Part shown: in pieces, positions 1 to 10,300 of the stretch
Numbering within the stretch: position 1 is the stretch's first letter
Layout of the letters: every line of letters starts with the position of its first letter
Assembly: GCF_024919275.1 (NCBI RefSeq)
Contig: NZ_JANWGH010000003.1
Coordinates: forward strand, 409,677-473,676
Direction of reading: 5' to 3'
Source: Algoriphagus limi
GTDB taxonomy: Bacteria > Bacteroidota > Bacteroidia > Cytophagales > Cyclobacteriaceae
Length of the DNA: 64,000 bases
Translations under genes and position numbers: made by a program
Notes under the pieces: generated by a model
The model's database searches: none
What the model saw: the letters and a program-made list of their open reading frames with translations, nothing else
What the model was told of the DNA's origin: nothing

Positions 1-148
1 AAACGTAGAAATGGTTATGCCAGGTGATAACGTGACTATCGAAGTTAACTTGTTGAACGCAGTTGCTTTGGAAAAAGGTCTACGATTTGCGATCCGTGAA
101 GGTGGTCGTACAGTAGGTGCTGGTCAGGTTACTGAAATCTTGGACTAA
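1..148 (+). CDS. tuf: Elongation factor Tu, C-terminal end (partial)
   Basis: This is the 3' end of the gene for EF-Tu, the GTPase that delivers aminoacyl-tRNA to the ribosome; the rest lies before the window. Read from base 2 it gives 48 residues from the last beta-barrel domain, including [14 protein letters not shown] and [17 protein letters not shown], and stops at TAA 146-148. Tu sits directly before tRNA-Trp and secE here, and no second copy follows fusA further on. A strong hairpin terminator begins about 20 bases after the stop. Confidence 0.97.
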   Translation, partial: NVEMVMPGDNVTIEVNLLNAVALEKGLRFAIREGGRTVGAGQVTEILD

Positions 149-169
149 TATCCTGAATAATTGATACAC

Positions 170-210
170 AATGCGATCCTGAAGTTTTTTGGGATCGCAT
201 TTGTTTCTTT
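170..210 (+). terminator. Rho-independent terminator of tuf
   Basis: A perfect 10-bp inverted repeat (AATGCGATCC at 170-179 and GGATCGCATT at 192-201) encloses a T-rich loop and is followed by TTGTTTCTTT. It separates tuf from the tRNA-Trp/secE unit. The -33 element of the next promoter starts in its last bases. Confidence 0.85.
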
Positions 211-232
211 AGGCTCTTATATCTAATTTTGC
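200..232 (+). promoter_or_regulatory. Bacteroidota-type promoter for tRNA-Trp and secE-nusG-rpl
   Basis: TTTG at 200-203, a 20-nt spacer, then TAATTTTG at 224-231. This fits the Bacteroidota consensus TTTG-N19-TAnnTTTG read by the primary sigma factor of this phylum. Transcription would start a few bases past 231, about 20 bases before the tRNA, so tRNA and protein genes probably share one transcript. Confidence 0.7.
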
Positions 233-259
233 GTTCCCGTTTGGAGAGCGATCAAACAC

Positions 260-330
260 ACGGGCATAGTTCAATGGCAGAATAGCGGTCTCCAAAACCG
301 TTGATGGGAGTTCGAATCTCTCTGCCCGTG
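260..330 (+). tRNA. tRNA-Trp (anticodon CCA)
   Basis: The cloverleaf folds by eye. The acceptor stem pairs ACGGGCA (260-266) with TGCCCGT (323-329), followed by discriminator G330, as expected for bacterial tRNA-Trp. U8 and A9 are at 267-268. The anticodon stem 285-289/297-301 closes a 7-base loop with anticodon CCA at 292-294, and the T arm carries TTCGAAT. The 3' CCA is not encoded. The gene lies 17 bases before secE and is probably cut from a common transcript. Confidence 0.96.
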
Positions 331-347
331 CTAGTAAGCTAATACAT

Positions 348-536
348 ATGAATCTGAAAAACTTTGTCCTCGAATCCTACGACGAAATGAAAAACAAGGT
401 CACTTGGCCTAAGTATTCATTTCTTCAAAACTCAGCGGTGCTGGTGTTAGTAGCTTCTTTGATCTTTGCTTTGTTTATCGGAGCAGTGGATTTAGGATTC
501 GAAAACATCATGACATGGTTTTATGATTTGTTTTAA
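348..536 (+). CDS. secE: Preprotein translocase subunit SecE
   Basis: SecE is the small subunit that clamps SecY in the SecYEG protein-export channel of the inner membrane. The 62-residue product is the short, single-span form usual outside enterobacteria: an amphipathic N-terminal helix with the conserved VTWPK motif (residues 18-22), then one hydrophobic segment at about 28-49. It lies between tRNA-Trp and nusG, the order seen in many bacteria. Its partner SecY is encoded in the same window at 24517. No Shine-Dalgarno sequence precedes the ATG. Confidence 0.95.
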   Translation: MNLKNFVLESYDEMKNKVTWPKYSFLQNSAVLVLVASLIFALFIGAVDLGFENIMTWFYDLF

Positions 537-554
537 TTGAATTGACATTACAGC

Positions 555-1112
555 ATGGCCGATCATAAGTGGTACGTACTCAGAGTCGTAGCAGGACAGG
601 AAAAAAAGACTAAGACTTATCTGGAAAATGAAATTTTCAGACAAAAGTTAGAGGAATATATTCCTGAAGTGCTAATCCCGTCTGAGAAAGTATATGAAAT
701 GCGAAATGGCAAAAAGCGTGTCAGAGAAAGAAACTTCTTTCCTGGGTACGTTTTGGTCAACGCAGATCTTTCACATGGTGAGGCCAATCACGTAATAACG
801 AGCATTCCGGGAGTAATCGGATTTCTTGGATCAAACCAGGGTGGCGCTTCCAAAACCCCTGAACCATTACGCCAATCGGAAGTCAACCGTATCTTAGGAA
901 AGGTTGAGGAGATTGATGAGTTTGCCGAGAAGCTGGATACACCATTTATAGTCGGAGAGTCCGTGAAAGTAATGGACGGGCCCTTTAGTGGATTTACCGG
1001 GACAATTGAGGAGATATTTGATGACAAGAAGAAATTGAACGTTATGGTCAAGATCTTTGGTCGAAATACTCCTGTTGAATTAAACTTTATACAAGTAGAA
1101 AAACAAGACTAA
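555..1112 (+). CDS. nusG: Transcription termination/antitermination protein NusG
   Basis: NusG binds RNA polymerase and couples it to the ribosome, Rho or antitermination complexes. The 185-residue product has the NGN domain in its first 120 residues, with the diagnostic FFPGYVLV at 61-68, and a KOW domain from about residue 131 ([17 protein letters not shown]). The gene is 18 bases after secE and 3 bases before rplK, so the tRNA-Trp/secE/nusG/rplK series reads as one operon. The length is normal for Bacteroidota. Confidence 0.97.
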   Translation: MADHKWYVLRVVAGQEKKTKTYLENEIFRQKLEEYIPEVLIPSEKVYEMRNGKKRVRERNFFPGYVLVNADLSHGEANHVITSIPGVIGFLGSNQGGASKTPEPLRQSEVNRILGKVEEIDEFAEKLDTPFIVGESVKVMDGPFSGFTGTIEEIFDDKKKLNVMVKIFGRNTPVELNFIQVEKQD

Positions 1113-1115
1113 GCA

Positions 1116-1559
1116 ATGGCTAAGGAAATCACTGGTTATTTAAAACTGCAAGTGAAAGGTGGCCAGGCAAATCCGTCACCTCCAGTTGGTCCTGCTCTTG
1201 GTTCCAAGGGTTTGAACATCATGGAGTTTTGTAAGCAATTCAATGCACGTACCCAAGATAAAATGGGTCAAACGTGCCCTGTTTTGATTACAATCTACTC
1301 GGATAAGTCTTTTGATTTCGTCGTAAAAACTCCTCCAGCAGCAAACCTGCTTTTGGAAGCGGCAAAAATCAAAGGCGGATCTGCAGAGCCTAACCGTAAG
1401 AAGGTAGGATCTGTTACCTGGGATCAGGTAAAGGAAATAGCGGAGGTAAAGATGCCTGACTTGAATGCCTTTAAAGTGGAGTCTGCCATGCGAATGGTAG
1501 CTGGTACTGCACGTAGTATGGGTATCACGGTATCTGGTAAAGCCCCTTGGGAAGAATAA
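1116..1559 (+). CDS. rplK: 50S ribosomal protein L11
   Basis: L11 binds the GTPase-associated centre of 23S rRNA at the base of the L7/L12 stalk and is needed for factor-dependent steps of translation. The 147-residue product shows the conserved N-terminal [11 protein letters not shown] (22-32) and the RNA-binding C-terminal half ending with [10 protein letters not shown]. It starts 3 bases after nusG and is followed by rplA after 10 bases. In other bacteria rplKA is controlled by L1 binding its own mRNA; no such site was identified here. Confidence 0.97.
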   Translation: MAKEITGYLKLQVKGGQANPSPPVGPALGSKGLNIMEFCKQFNARTQDKMGQTCPVLITIYSDKSFDFVVKTPPAANLLLEAAKIKGGSAEPNRKKVGSVTWDQVKEIAEVKMPDLNAFKVESAMRMVAGTARSMGITVSGKAPWEE

Positions 1560-1569
1560 TAAAACAACT

Positions 1570-2268
1570 ATGGCTAAGTTAACAAAAAAGCAAAAAGAAG
1601 CTCTTTCTAAATACGACCCAAGCCAAGTGTACTCCCTTGAGGCGGCTTCTAATCTCGTGAAAGAAATCACAAACGTAAAGTTTGATGCTTCAGTTGATGT
1701 GGACGTACGTCTTGGCGTAGATCCTCGTAAGGCTGATCAAATGGTACGTGGCGTGGTTGCTCTTCCACATGGTACAGGTAAAGACATCAAAGTATTGGTG
1801 CTTTGTACACCTGACAAAGAAGAAGAAGCCAAAGAAGCGGGTGCAGACTACGTTGGATTGGACGACTACATCGCCAAAATCGAAGGTGGATGGACTGACA
1901 TCGATGTCATCATCACTATGCCTAACGTAATGGCTAAAGTAGGTAGACTAGGTAGAGTATTGGGTCCAAGAGGCCTAATGCCAAACCCTAAAGCAGGTAC
2001 GGTTACTTTGGAAGTAGGCAAAGCTGTAAAAGAGGTAAAAGCTGGTAAAATCGATTTCAAAGTTGATAAGTTTGGAATTATCCATGCTAGCGTTGGTAAG
2101 GTGTCATTCAGCCCTGAGAAAATCCAGGAAAACGTGAATGAGCTAATCCAAACTATCTCTAAGTTGAAGCCTTCTTCATCTAAAGGAACTTATTTCAAGA
2201 GTATTCATCTATCCAGCACGATGTCTCCTGGCATTAAGGTAGACAAGGGTAGTTTTCAAGGTATATAA
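1570..2268 (+). CDS. rplA: 50S ribosomal protein L1
   Basis: L1 forms the mobile L1 stalk of the large subunit and helps release deacylated tRNA from the E site. The 232-residue product has the usual length and the family signature [16 protein letters not shown] at 131-146. The stop codon is joined to the next gene by TAA-TC-ATG (2266-2273), leaving only 2 bases between rplA and rplJ. Such a junction implies coupled translation of the pair. Confidence 0.97.
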   Translation: MAKLTKKQKEALSKYDPSQVYSLEAASNLVKEITNVKFDASVDVDVRLGVDPRKADQMVRGVVALPHGTGKDIKVLVLCTPDKEEEAKEAGADYVGLDDYIAKIEGGWTDIDVIITMPNVMAKVGRLGRVLGPRGLMPNPKAGTVTLEVGKAVKEVKAGKIDFKVDKFGIIHASVGKVSFSPEKIQENVNELIQTISKLKPSSSKGTYFKSIHLSSTMSPGIKVDKGSFQGI

Positions 2269-2270
2269 TC

Positions 2271-2810
2271 ATGACTAGAGAAGAGAAAAAAGAAGTAATC
2301 GACAGTCTTACCGAGAAGTTCAGAGAAAACCCTTTCTTCTACATTACAAATGCTGCGGGATTTTCTGTAGCTGAAGTAAATGCTTTCCGACGAACTTGCT
2401 TTGAAAAAGGCGTTGAGTACAAAGTGTACAAGAACACCTTGATCAAAAAAGCTTTGGAAAATCTAGACGCAGATTTTTCTCAGTTGGATGATTCATTGAA
2501 AGGATTCTCTGGAATAATTTTCTCCAAAGAGACTAGTAATCTGCCAGCAAAAGTATTGCTGGATTTCAGAAAGAAGATGGGTAAAAAAGAAACCCGTCCA
2601 GTATTTAAAGGTGCTTCCATTGACTCCGACATCTTTGTAGGAGAGGAGAACCTTGAAATGCTATCCAAGCTTAAATCTAAGCAAGAGTTGCTTGGAGACC
2701 TATTGGGTCTACTTCAGTCTCCTGCTATGAACCTGATCTCTGCACTTCAAAGTGGTCAAAACAACATTGGTGGAGTTTTGAAAGCTTTGGAAGAAAGAGG
2801 CGAACAATAA
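2271..2810 (+). CDS. rplJ: 50S ribosomal protein L10
   Basis: L10 anchors L7/L12 dimers to the large subunit. The 179-residue product has the L10 N-terminal RNA-binding domain (FFYITNAAGFSVAEV, then EYKVYKNTLIKKAL) and a C-terminal helix ending in a glutamate-rich tail, where L12 dimers dock. It begins 2 bases after rplA and precedes rplL. The 48-base gap to rplL is much longer than the other junctions of this operon. Confidence 0.96.
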   Translation: MTREEKKEVIDSLTEKFRENPFFYITNAAGFSVAEVNAFRRTCFEKGVEYKVYKNTLIKKALENLDADFSQLDDSLKGFSGIIFSKETSNLPAKVLLDFRKKMGKKETRPVFKGASIDSDIFVGEENLEMLSKLKSKQELLGDLLGLLQSPAMNLISALQSGQNNIGGVLKALEERGEQ

Positions 2811-2858
2811 TTTATTAAATCATCATTTATCAACGTAAAAAATTAAACTTTAAATAAA

Positions 2859-3242
2859 ATGGCAGATCTTACACAACTTGCAGATCAGTTGGTAAACTTG
2901 ACTGTAAAAGAGGTTAAAGAATTGACAGACATCCTTAAGGATCAGTATGGTATCGAGCCTGCTGCAGCTGCAGTAGCTGTTGCTGGACCTGCTGCTGGTG
3001 GAGCTGAAGGTGGAGCTGCAGAAGAAGAGAAAACTTCTTTTGACGTAATCCTAAAGGCTGCTGGTGGTCAGAAGCTTGCAGTTGTTAAGCTTGTAAAAGA
3101 ATTGACTGGTCTTGGATTGAAAGATGCGAAGGAATTGGTTGACGCCGCTCCTAAGCCATTGAAAGAAGGTATCGCTAAAGACGAAGCTGAGGCTTTGAAG
3201 AAGTCTCTTGAAGAAGCTGGTGCTGAAGTAGAGATCAAATAA
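2859..3242 (+). CDS. rplL: 50S ribosomal protein L7/L12
   Basis: L7/L12 is the only multicopy ribosomal protein; its dimers form the stalk that recruits translational GTPases. The 127-residue product has the N-terminal dimerisation helices (1-32), an Ala/Gly/Glu-rich hinge (about 33-57) and the globular C-terminal domain (58-127). The upstream gap 2811-2858 is very A/T rich with A-runs close to the ATG. In a lineage with little Shine-Dalgarno use this may serve as a strong ribosome entry region, which would suit the higher dose of L12 (inference). A terminator follows the gene. Confidence 0.97.
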   Translation: MADLTQLADQLVNLTVKEVKELTDILKDQYGIEPAAAAVAVAGPAAGGAEGGAAEEEKTSFDVILKAAGGQKLAVVKLVKELTGLGLKDAKELVDAAPKPLKEGIAKDEAEALKKSLEEAGAEVEIK

Positions 3243-3280
3243 TTTGGTGAACCAAAAACCATTGGTTTAGGTTTCACCCT

Positions 3281-3311
3281 AAGACCTGACTATCCAAGTC
3301 AGGTCTTTTCC
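3281..3311 (+). terminator. Terminator/attenuator between rplL and rpoB
   Basis: AAGACCTGAC (3281-3290) pairs perfectly with GTCAGGTCTT (3298-3307) around a 7-base loop and runs into CTTTTC. A second inverted repeat (GGTGAA at 3246-3251 and TTCACC at 3272-3277) lies just before it. In E. coli a partial terminator at this position lowers rpoBC expression relative to ribosomal protein genes; the same role is inferred here. No convincing promoter was seen in 3312-3396. Confidence 0.75.
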
Positions 3312-3396
3312 TGTTTATGCACAGGGTAAAAATTGCATTATTCTAAGCGACATTTGTCGTATTCCGTTATTTAATTTCACCAAAACACACACTACC

Positions 3397-6300
3397 TTGG
3401 CTATCAAGAATCAAACCGAAAGGAAAAGTTTCTCCTCCATAAAGGTGGTCAAAGACTATCCGGATTTTCTCGATATCCAGCTACAGTCCTTCAAGGACTT
3501 TTTCCAGCTGGACACGCCCGCAGAAAAGAGAAGAGCCGACGGATTATTCAAGGTTTTCTCAGAAAATTTCCCAATCTCTGATTCCCGGGAAAATTTCACC
3601 TTGGAATTCATCGACTATGCGGTGGATCCACCCAAATACAGCGTCGGGGAATGTATTGAAAGAGGTCTTACCTACTCAGTTCCTTTGAAAGCAAAGCTTC
3701 GATTGCTTTGCCATGACGAAGACAATGAGGATTTTGAAACCATCGAGCAGGAAGTTTTCTTAGGAAACCTGCCATACATGACCGAGAAAGGATCATTTGT
3801 GATCAATGGAGCCGAGCGTGTTATCGTGTCTCAATTGCACAGATCTCCTGGAGTGTTCTTTGCGCAAAGTAAACATACCAACGGTACAAAGCTTTACTCC
3901 GCTAGAATTATTCCTTTCAAAGGTTCTTGGATTGAATTTGCTACTGACATCAACAATGTCATGTATGCTTATATCGATCGAAAGAAGAAATTCCCTGTAA
4001 CCACTTTGCTTCGAGCTATCGGATACGGTTCCGATAAGGATATTTTGGATTTGTTTGGACTTTCTGAGGAAGTTCCTGCTACCAAAACAGCCCTTAAAAA
4101 AGCTGCAGGCAGAAAGCTTGCTGCCCGTGTTTTGAGAACTTGGGTAGAAGATTTTGTAGATGAAGATACAGGTGAGGTAGTATCTATCGACCGAAATGAA
4201 GTTTTGTTGGAGCGGGATACCGTTTTGACCGATGAGGATATTGAAATGATCCTTGATTCCGGTTCAAAAAGCATTATTCTTCACAGAGAAGATGTGAATA
4301 TTGCAGATTATTCCATCATTTATAATACTCTACAGAAGGATAATTCCAACTCTGAAAAAGAAGCAGTTGAGGTAATTTACCGTCAACTTAGAAATACAGA
4401 AGCACCTGATGAGGCTACTGCCCGTGAGGTGATTCATTCTCTATTCTTCTCTGACAAGCGCTATGACTTGGGAGAAGTTGGACGATACAGAATCAACAAA
4501 AAATTGGGTCTCGATATCGAGTCCGATAAAATTGTATTGACGAAGGAAGATATTATTTCCATCGTTAAATACTTGATCGGATTGATCAACTCGAAAGCTG
4601 TTGTCGATGATATTGACCACCTTTCCAACCGACGAGTTCGTACAGTAGGAGAGCAGCTTTACAGTCAGTTCGGCGTGGGTCTTGCTCGTATGGCAAGAAC
4701 TATCCGTGAGCGGATGAACGTACGTGACAATGAAGATTTCAAGCCTGTTGACTTGATCAATGCTCGTACGCTTTCTTCTGTGATCAACTCCTTCTTTGGA
4801 ACGAACCAGCTTTCTCAGTTCATGGATCAAACCAATCCATTGGCTGAGTTGACCCACAAGCGAAGACTTTCTGCTTTGGGTCCAGGTGGTCTTTCAAGAG
4901 AGCGTGCAGGTTTCGAAGTTCGAGACGTACATTATACACACTATGGTCGACTTTGTACCATCGAAACTCCAGAAGGTCCAAACATTGGTTTGATTTCTTC
5001 ACTTTGCGTGCATGCCAAAGTGAACTCCATGGGCTTCTTGGAGACACCTTATAGAAAGGTGAAAGAAGGCAAGGTTGGTATGAAGCCAGAAGATATTGTG
5101 TTCTTGACCGCTGAGGAAGAGGATAATCACAATATTGCTCAGGCAAATGCTCCATTGGATGACAAAGGATCTTTTGTAAATGATCGAGTAAAAGCTAGAT
5201 ATGAAGGTGATTTCCCAGTATTGGAACCATCTGAAATCAGCTACATGGACGTTGCTCCTAACCAGATTGTATCGGTTGCGGCTTCATTGATTCCATTCTT
5301 GGAGCATGATGATGCGAACCGAGCATTGATGGGCTCTAACATGCAACGTCAAGCAGTTCCTTTGATCAAAGCAGAAGCACCTATCGTAGGTACTGGTTTG
5401 GAAGGTAAAGCTGCGCGTGATTCTAGATCTTTGATTATTGCAGAAGCAGATGGTGTCGTTGATTATGTGGATGCTACAAGAATCCGAATCAAGTACGACC
5501 TTTCTGACGACGAGCTACTCGTTAATTTCACTGACGAGTATAAAACATATGATCTGATTAAATTCAGAAGAACAAACCAAGACACTACCATCAACTTGAC
5601 TCCGCTTGTATTGAAAGGCGAGCGAGTAGAGAAAGGTCAGGTATTAGTGGAAGGATATTCTACTAATAATGGTGAATTGGCTTTGGGTAAAAACCTTCGG
5701 GTGGCTTACATGCCATGGCAAGGATATAACTTCGAGGATGCGATTGTAATTTCTGAGCGAGTTGTTCGTGAGGACGTATTTACTTCCATCCACGTTGAAG
5801 AATTCCAGCTCGAGGTAAGGGATACCAAGCGTGGAGAAGAGGAATTGACTTCCGAAATTCCAAACGTTTCAGAGGAAGCTGTTAAGCATCTTGACGAAAA
5901 TGGTATCATTACCGTAGGTGCTGAGGTAAAAGAAGGAGATATCATCATCGGTAAGATCACTCCAAAAGGAGAAACTGATCCTACTCCTGAAGAAAAACTT
6001 CTTCGTGCAATCTTCGGTGACAAAGCCGGTGATGTAAAGGATGCTTCCTTGAAAGCTTCTCCATCCTTGAATGGGGTAGTAATCGAGACCAAGCTATTCT
6101 CCAGACCTAAGAAAGATAAAGACAACCGTGCTAAAGCGAAAGCTGAAGTTGAAAAGCTGAAGGCAAAATACTCCAAAGATCTATTGGCTATCAGAGCCAG
6201 AATGATCGATAAGTTGGTGACATTGCTTGATGGCAAGACTTCTCTAGGCGTGAAGCACAAGTTTGGTGATGAGATCATCAGCAAGGGAATGAAGTTCAAT

Positions 6301-7272
6301 CAGAAGAATATTGAGAACAACTTATTCCCTGCGAAGAACCCTTATCGTGATGAATCCAACTACAATGTTCCTGAAGAGGCAAACCTTATTTCAGACATTA
6401 TTTTGGATGATTGGACTGATGATGCACACACGAATGAAATGATCGTAAAATTGGTGAAAAACTACACCAATGCACGTAATGAAATCAGTGGTCAGTTCAA
6501 GCGTGAGCGATTTACCCTAGAAGTAGGAGATGAATTGCCTGCAGGAATTGTAAAACTTGCAAAAGTATACATCGCTAAGAAGCGTAAGCTGAAAGTCGGT
6601 GATAAAATGGCGGGTCGTCACGGTAACAAAGGTATCGTTGCTAGAATCGTTCGAGACGAAGACATGCCGTTCTTGGAAGATGGTACCCCAATGGATATCG
6701 TATTGAACCCACTAGGTGTACCATCCCGAATGAACATTGGACAGATTTTCGAAACTGTCTTGGCTTGGGCTGGTCAGAAAATGGGTAAAAAATATGCTAC
6801 TCCAATCTTTGACGGTGCTTCTATGGAAGACGTAGCTAAAGAATTGGAAGCAGCAGGATTGCCTCCATATGGACGTACGTACCTATACGATGGTTTGACA
6901 GGTGCTAAGTTTGATCAGCCAGTAACTGTAGGTATTACTTACATGTTGAAGCTAGGTCACTTGGTAGACGATAAAATGCACGCTCGTTCAATTGGTCCTT
7001 ACTCTTTGATTACACAGCAGCCATTGGGTGGTAAAGCTCAATTCGGTGGTCAGCGTTTCGGAGAAATGGAAGTTTGGGCGCTAGAAGCATTTGGTGCATC
7101 CCACGTGTTGCAAGAGATTTTGACGGTGAAATCCGATGATGTGATTGGCCGTGCAAAAGCTTACGAAGCGATTGTCAAGGGTGAAAACTTGCCAAAGCCA
7201 AACATTCCTGAATCATTCAATGTATTGGTTCACGAATTGAGAGGCTTGGCTCTTGAAATCACCTTAGACTAA
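3397..7272 (+). CDS. rpoB: DNA-directed RNA polymerase subunit beta
   Basis: This is the beta subunit of RNA polymerase, which with beta' forms the catalytic cleft. The 1291-residue product begins at a TTG codon (TTG GCT ATC AAG AAT, product [12 protein letters not shown]); no ATG is available near the conserved N-terminus. The rifampicin pocket is intact: [20 protein letters not shown] starts at residue 470, with Asp477, His487 and Ser492 matching E. coli Asp516, His526 and Ser531. The C-terminal [17 protein letters not shown] motif is present. It is separated from rplL by a terminator-like hairpin and from rpoC by a GNRA-capped hairpin. Confidence 0.97.
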   Translation: MAIKNQTERKSFSSIKVVKDYPDFLDIQLQSFKDFFQLDTPAEKRRADGLFKVFSENFPISDSRENFTLEFIDYAVDPPKYSVGECIERGLTYSVPLKAKLRLLCHDEDNEDFETIEQEVFLGNLPYMTEKGSFVINGAERVIVSQLHRSPGVFFAQSKHTNGTKLYSARIIPFKGSWIEFATDINNVMYAYIDRKKKFPVTTLLRAIGYGSDKDILDLFGLSEEVPATKTALKKAAGRKLAARVLRTWVEDFVDEDTGEVVSIDRNEVLLERDTVLTDEDIEMILDSGSKSIILHREDVNIADYSIIYNTLQKDNSNSEKEAVEVIYRQLRNTEAPDEATAREVIHSLFFSDKRYDLGEVGRYRINKKLGLDIESDKIVLTKEDIISIVKYLIGLINSKAVVDDIDHLSNRRVRTVGEQLYSQFGVGLARMARTIRERMNVRDNEDFKPVDLINARTLSSVINSFFGTNQLSQFMDQTNPLAELTHKRRLSALGPGGLSRERAGFEVRDVHYTHYGRLCTIETPEGPNIGLISSLCVHAKVNSMGFLETPYRKVKEGKVGMKPEDIVFLTAEEEDNHNIAQANAPLDDKGSFVNDRVKARYEGDFPVLEPSEISYMDVAPNQIVSVAASLIPFLEHDDANRALMGSNMQRQAVPLIKAEAPIVGTGLEGKAARDSRSLIIAEADGVVDYVDATRIRIKYDLSDDELLVNFTDEYKTYDLIKFRRTNQDTTINLTPLVLKGERVEKGQVLVEGYSTNNGELALGKNLRVAYMPWQGYNFEDAIVISERVVREDVFTSIHVEEFQLEVRDTKRGEEELTSEIPNVSEEAVKHLDENGIITVGAEVKEGDIIIGKITPKGETDPTPEEKLLRAIFGDKAGDVKDASLKASPSLNGVVIETKLFSRPKKDKDNRAKAKAEVEKLKAKYSKDLLAIRARMIDKLVTLLDGKTSLGVKHKFGDEIISKGMKFNQKNIENNLFPAKNPYRDESNYNVPEEANLISDIILDDWTDDAHTNEMIVKLVKNYTNARNEISGQFKRERFTLEVGDELPAGIVKLAKVYIAKKRKLKVGDKMAGRHGNKGIVARIVRDEDMPFLEDGTPMDIVLNPLGVPSRMNIGQIFETVLAWAGQKMGKKYATPIFDGASMEDVAKELEAAGLPPYGRTYLYDGLTGAKFDQPVTVGITYMLKLGHLVDDKMHARSIGPYSLITQQPLGGKAQFGGQRFGEMEVWALEAFGASHVLQEILTVKSDDVIGRAKAYEAIVKGENLPKPNIPESFNVLVHELRGLALEITLD

Positions 7273-7284
7273 TTAGGCTCATTT

Positions 7285-7300
7285 GGGCGGGAAACCGCCC
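7285..7300 (+). other. GNRA-capped hairpin between rpoB and rpoC
   Basis: GGGCGG (7285-7290), GAAA tetraloop, CCGCCC (7295-7300): a perfect 6-bp G/C stem with a GNRA loop. It is not followed by a U-tract, so it is unlikely to be a terminator. It occupies most of the 49-base gap between rpoB and rpoC and could be an RNase-processing or mRNA-stability element (inference). Confidence 0.7.
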
Positions 7301-7321
7301 TTCACATATCTTTCAAAAATT

Positions 7322-10300
7322 ATGGCGTTCAGAAAAAACAAAAAACTCAACAATGACTTTTCGAGAGTCACCATCAGTTTGGCTAGCCCGGAATCTATCC
7401 TGGATAGTTCAAATGGTGAAGTGACCCAGCCAGAAACCATTAACTACAGAACCTACAAGCCTGAAATGGGGGGCTTGTTCTGTGAGCGGATTTTTGGTCC
7501 GGTTAAAGACTGGGAATGTCATTGTGGTAAATACAAGCGCATCAGATACAAAGGCATTATCTGCGACCGTTGTGGCGTAGAAGTGACTGAGAAGAAAGTA
7601 CGTCGTGAGCGAATGGGACACATCGAATTGGTGGTTCCTGTTGCCCATATTTGGTATTTCAAATCCCTTCCAAATAAAATCGGATACTTATTAGGTCTTC
7701 CAACCAAGAAGCTTGATCAAATCGTTTATTACGAACGATATGTTGTTATCCAAGCTGGGGTAAAAGAGGAAGATGGTATTCAGTACCTAGACTTCTTGAC
7801 TGAAGATGAGTATTTGGATATCATGGACAAGCTTCCAAAAGAAAATCACCTATTGGATGACGATGATCCAAACAAGTTCATCGCTAAAATGGGTGCAGAG
7901 GCATTGGAAATGCTTCTTGCAAGATTGGATTTGGATGATCTTTCTTATTCTTTGCGTCACCAAGCAGCAACTGATACCTCTCAGCAGCGAAAAGCAGAAG
8001 CTTTGAAGCGATTGAAGGTTGTTGAAGCTTTCCGTGATGCTCGTACTCGTATCGAAAACCGTCCAGAGTGGATGATCGTCCGAATGGTTCCAGTTATTCC
8101 ACCGGAATTAAGACCATTGGTTCCATTGGATGGAGGTCGATTTGCGACATCTGATTTGAATGATCTTTATCGAAGAGTAATTATCCGAAACAACCGTTTG
8201 AAGCGATTGATCGATATCAAAGCACCTGAGGTGATTTTGAGAAACGAAAAGCGAATGCTTCAGGAGGCGGTAGATTCTCTATTCGATAACTCAAGAAAAG
8301 TAAATGCAGTAAGATCAGATGGTAACCGTGCCTTGAAATCCCTTTCCGATATGTTGAAAGGAAAGCAGGGTCGTTTCCGTCAAAACTTGCTCGGTAAGCG
8401 TGTGGATTACTCTGGTCGTTCAGTGATCGTGGTAGGTCCAGAATTGAAGCTTCACGAGTGTGGTCTTCCTAAAAATATGGCAGCTGAGCTTTTCAAGCCA
8501 TTTATCATCAGAAAGCTGATCGAAAGAGGCATTGTTAAGACTGTTAAGTCTGCTAAGAAAATTGTGGATCGTAAAGATCCTGTGGTTTGGGATATTTTGG
8601 AAAATGTGTTGAAAGGACATCCGGTTCTTCTTAACCGTGCCCCAACTCTTCACAGATTGGGTATCCAGGCATTCCAGCCAAAATTGATCGAAGGAAAAGC
8701 GATCCAGCTTCACCCATTGGTATGTACAGCGTTTAACGCCGACTTCGATGGTGACCAAATGGCGGTTCACGTACCTCTAGGTCATGAGGCGATTTTGGAA
8801 GCTTCGACTTTGATGCTTTCATCTCACAATATCCTTAACCCTGCGAACGGAGCTCCTATCACGGTACCTTCTCAGGACATGGTATTGGGACTTTACTATG
8901 TAACAAAAGGCAAAAAGTCTACTCCAGAAGAACCAGTTCTAGGTGAAGGAATGACCTTCTACGGACAGGAGGAAGTAATTATCGCTCTTAACGAGGGACA
9001 GATTTCCCAACATGCGCATATCAAGTGTAAAGTGACTGTTCGTACTCCGGAAGGTGAATTGAAGGAAGAATTGGTTGATACCGTAGCGGGTCGATTGATT
9101 TTCAATCAATTCGTTCCTGAAGAGGTAGGATATGTGAATGAGCTTCTAACCAAGAAAAAACTACAGCAAATCATCGCTAAGGTGGTGAAAGTTTGTGGAG
9201 TTGCTCGTACTGCTCAATTCTTGGATGATATCAAGCACCTTGGATTCCAGATGGCTTATCGAGGCGGTCTTTCCATGGGTCTTAATGATGTAATCATTCC
9301 GGATGATAAAGATCCAATGATTGCTAAAGCCAAGGAGGAAGTTGATGCTGTATGGAACAACTACCTAATGGGTCTTATCACTGATAACGAGCGATATAAT
9401 CAGGTAATTGATATTTGGACTCGAACCAACTCCCACTTGACCAACATCCTTATGAAGCAAATGGAGGATGATAAGCAAGGATTCAATGCAATCTACATGA
9501 TGATGCACTCAGGTGCTCGAGGATCTAGAGAGCAAATCCGTCAGTTGGGAGGTATGCGAGGTCTGATGGCTAAGCCTCAGAAAAACTTGCAAGGTTCTGT
9601 CGGTGAAATCATCGAAAACCCAATCCTTTCCAACTTTAAGGAAGGTTTGGACGTACTTGAGTATTTTATCTCCACTCACGGTGCACGTAAAGGTCTTGCC
9701 GATACTGCATTGAAAACTGCCGATGCGGGTTACTTGACTCGTCGATTGGTAGACGTGGCGCAAGACATGATCGTAACTGAAGATGACTGTGGTACTTTGA
9801 GAGGTCTGGTAGTTCAGGCTCTGAAGGACAACGAAGATATCGTTGAGCCACTTTCTGAAAGAATCTTGGGCCGTGTGTCTGTACACGATGTATATGATCC
9901 TGTTTCTGATGAATTGATAATTCCTGCTGGAGTTGAAATCGACGATGAGATTGCAGCAAGAGTAGATGAGTCTGCTGTCGAAGAAGTTGAAATTCGTTCC
10001 GTATTGACTTGTGAAACTCGTCGAGGCGTATGTTCTAAGTGTTATGGCCGAAATCTGGCCACTGGCAAAATGGTTCATGCTGGTGAGGCAGTTGGTGTTA
10101 TCGCCGCACAATCTATCGGTGAGCCAGGTACTCAGTTGACACTTCGTACATTCCACGTAGGTGGTACCGCTTCTAACATGGCAGTTGATGCAAGTATCAA
10201 TGCCAAGTTTGAAGGTGTGGTTGAATTCGATGAAGAATTGAGATTCTTGGAAACAACCAACAAAGATGGTGAGCCAGTTACTGTAGTAATGGGTCGATCT

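Noticed and set aside
5706-6299. Minus-strand 197-codon frame opposite rpoB
   Set aside because: Serine-rich antisense shadow of conserved rpoB codons; no start context and no domain.
7283-7321. TTG start giving rpoC 13 extra residues
   Set aside because: The added residues are encoded by the GNRA hairpin and leader and are not part of the conserved N-terminus; ATG 7322 gives the standard start.
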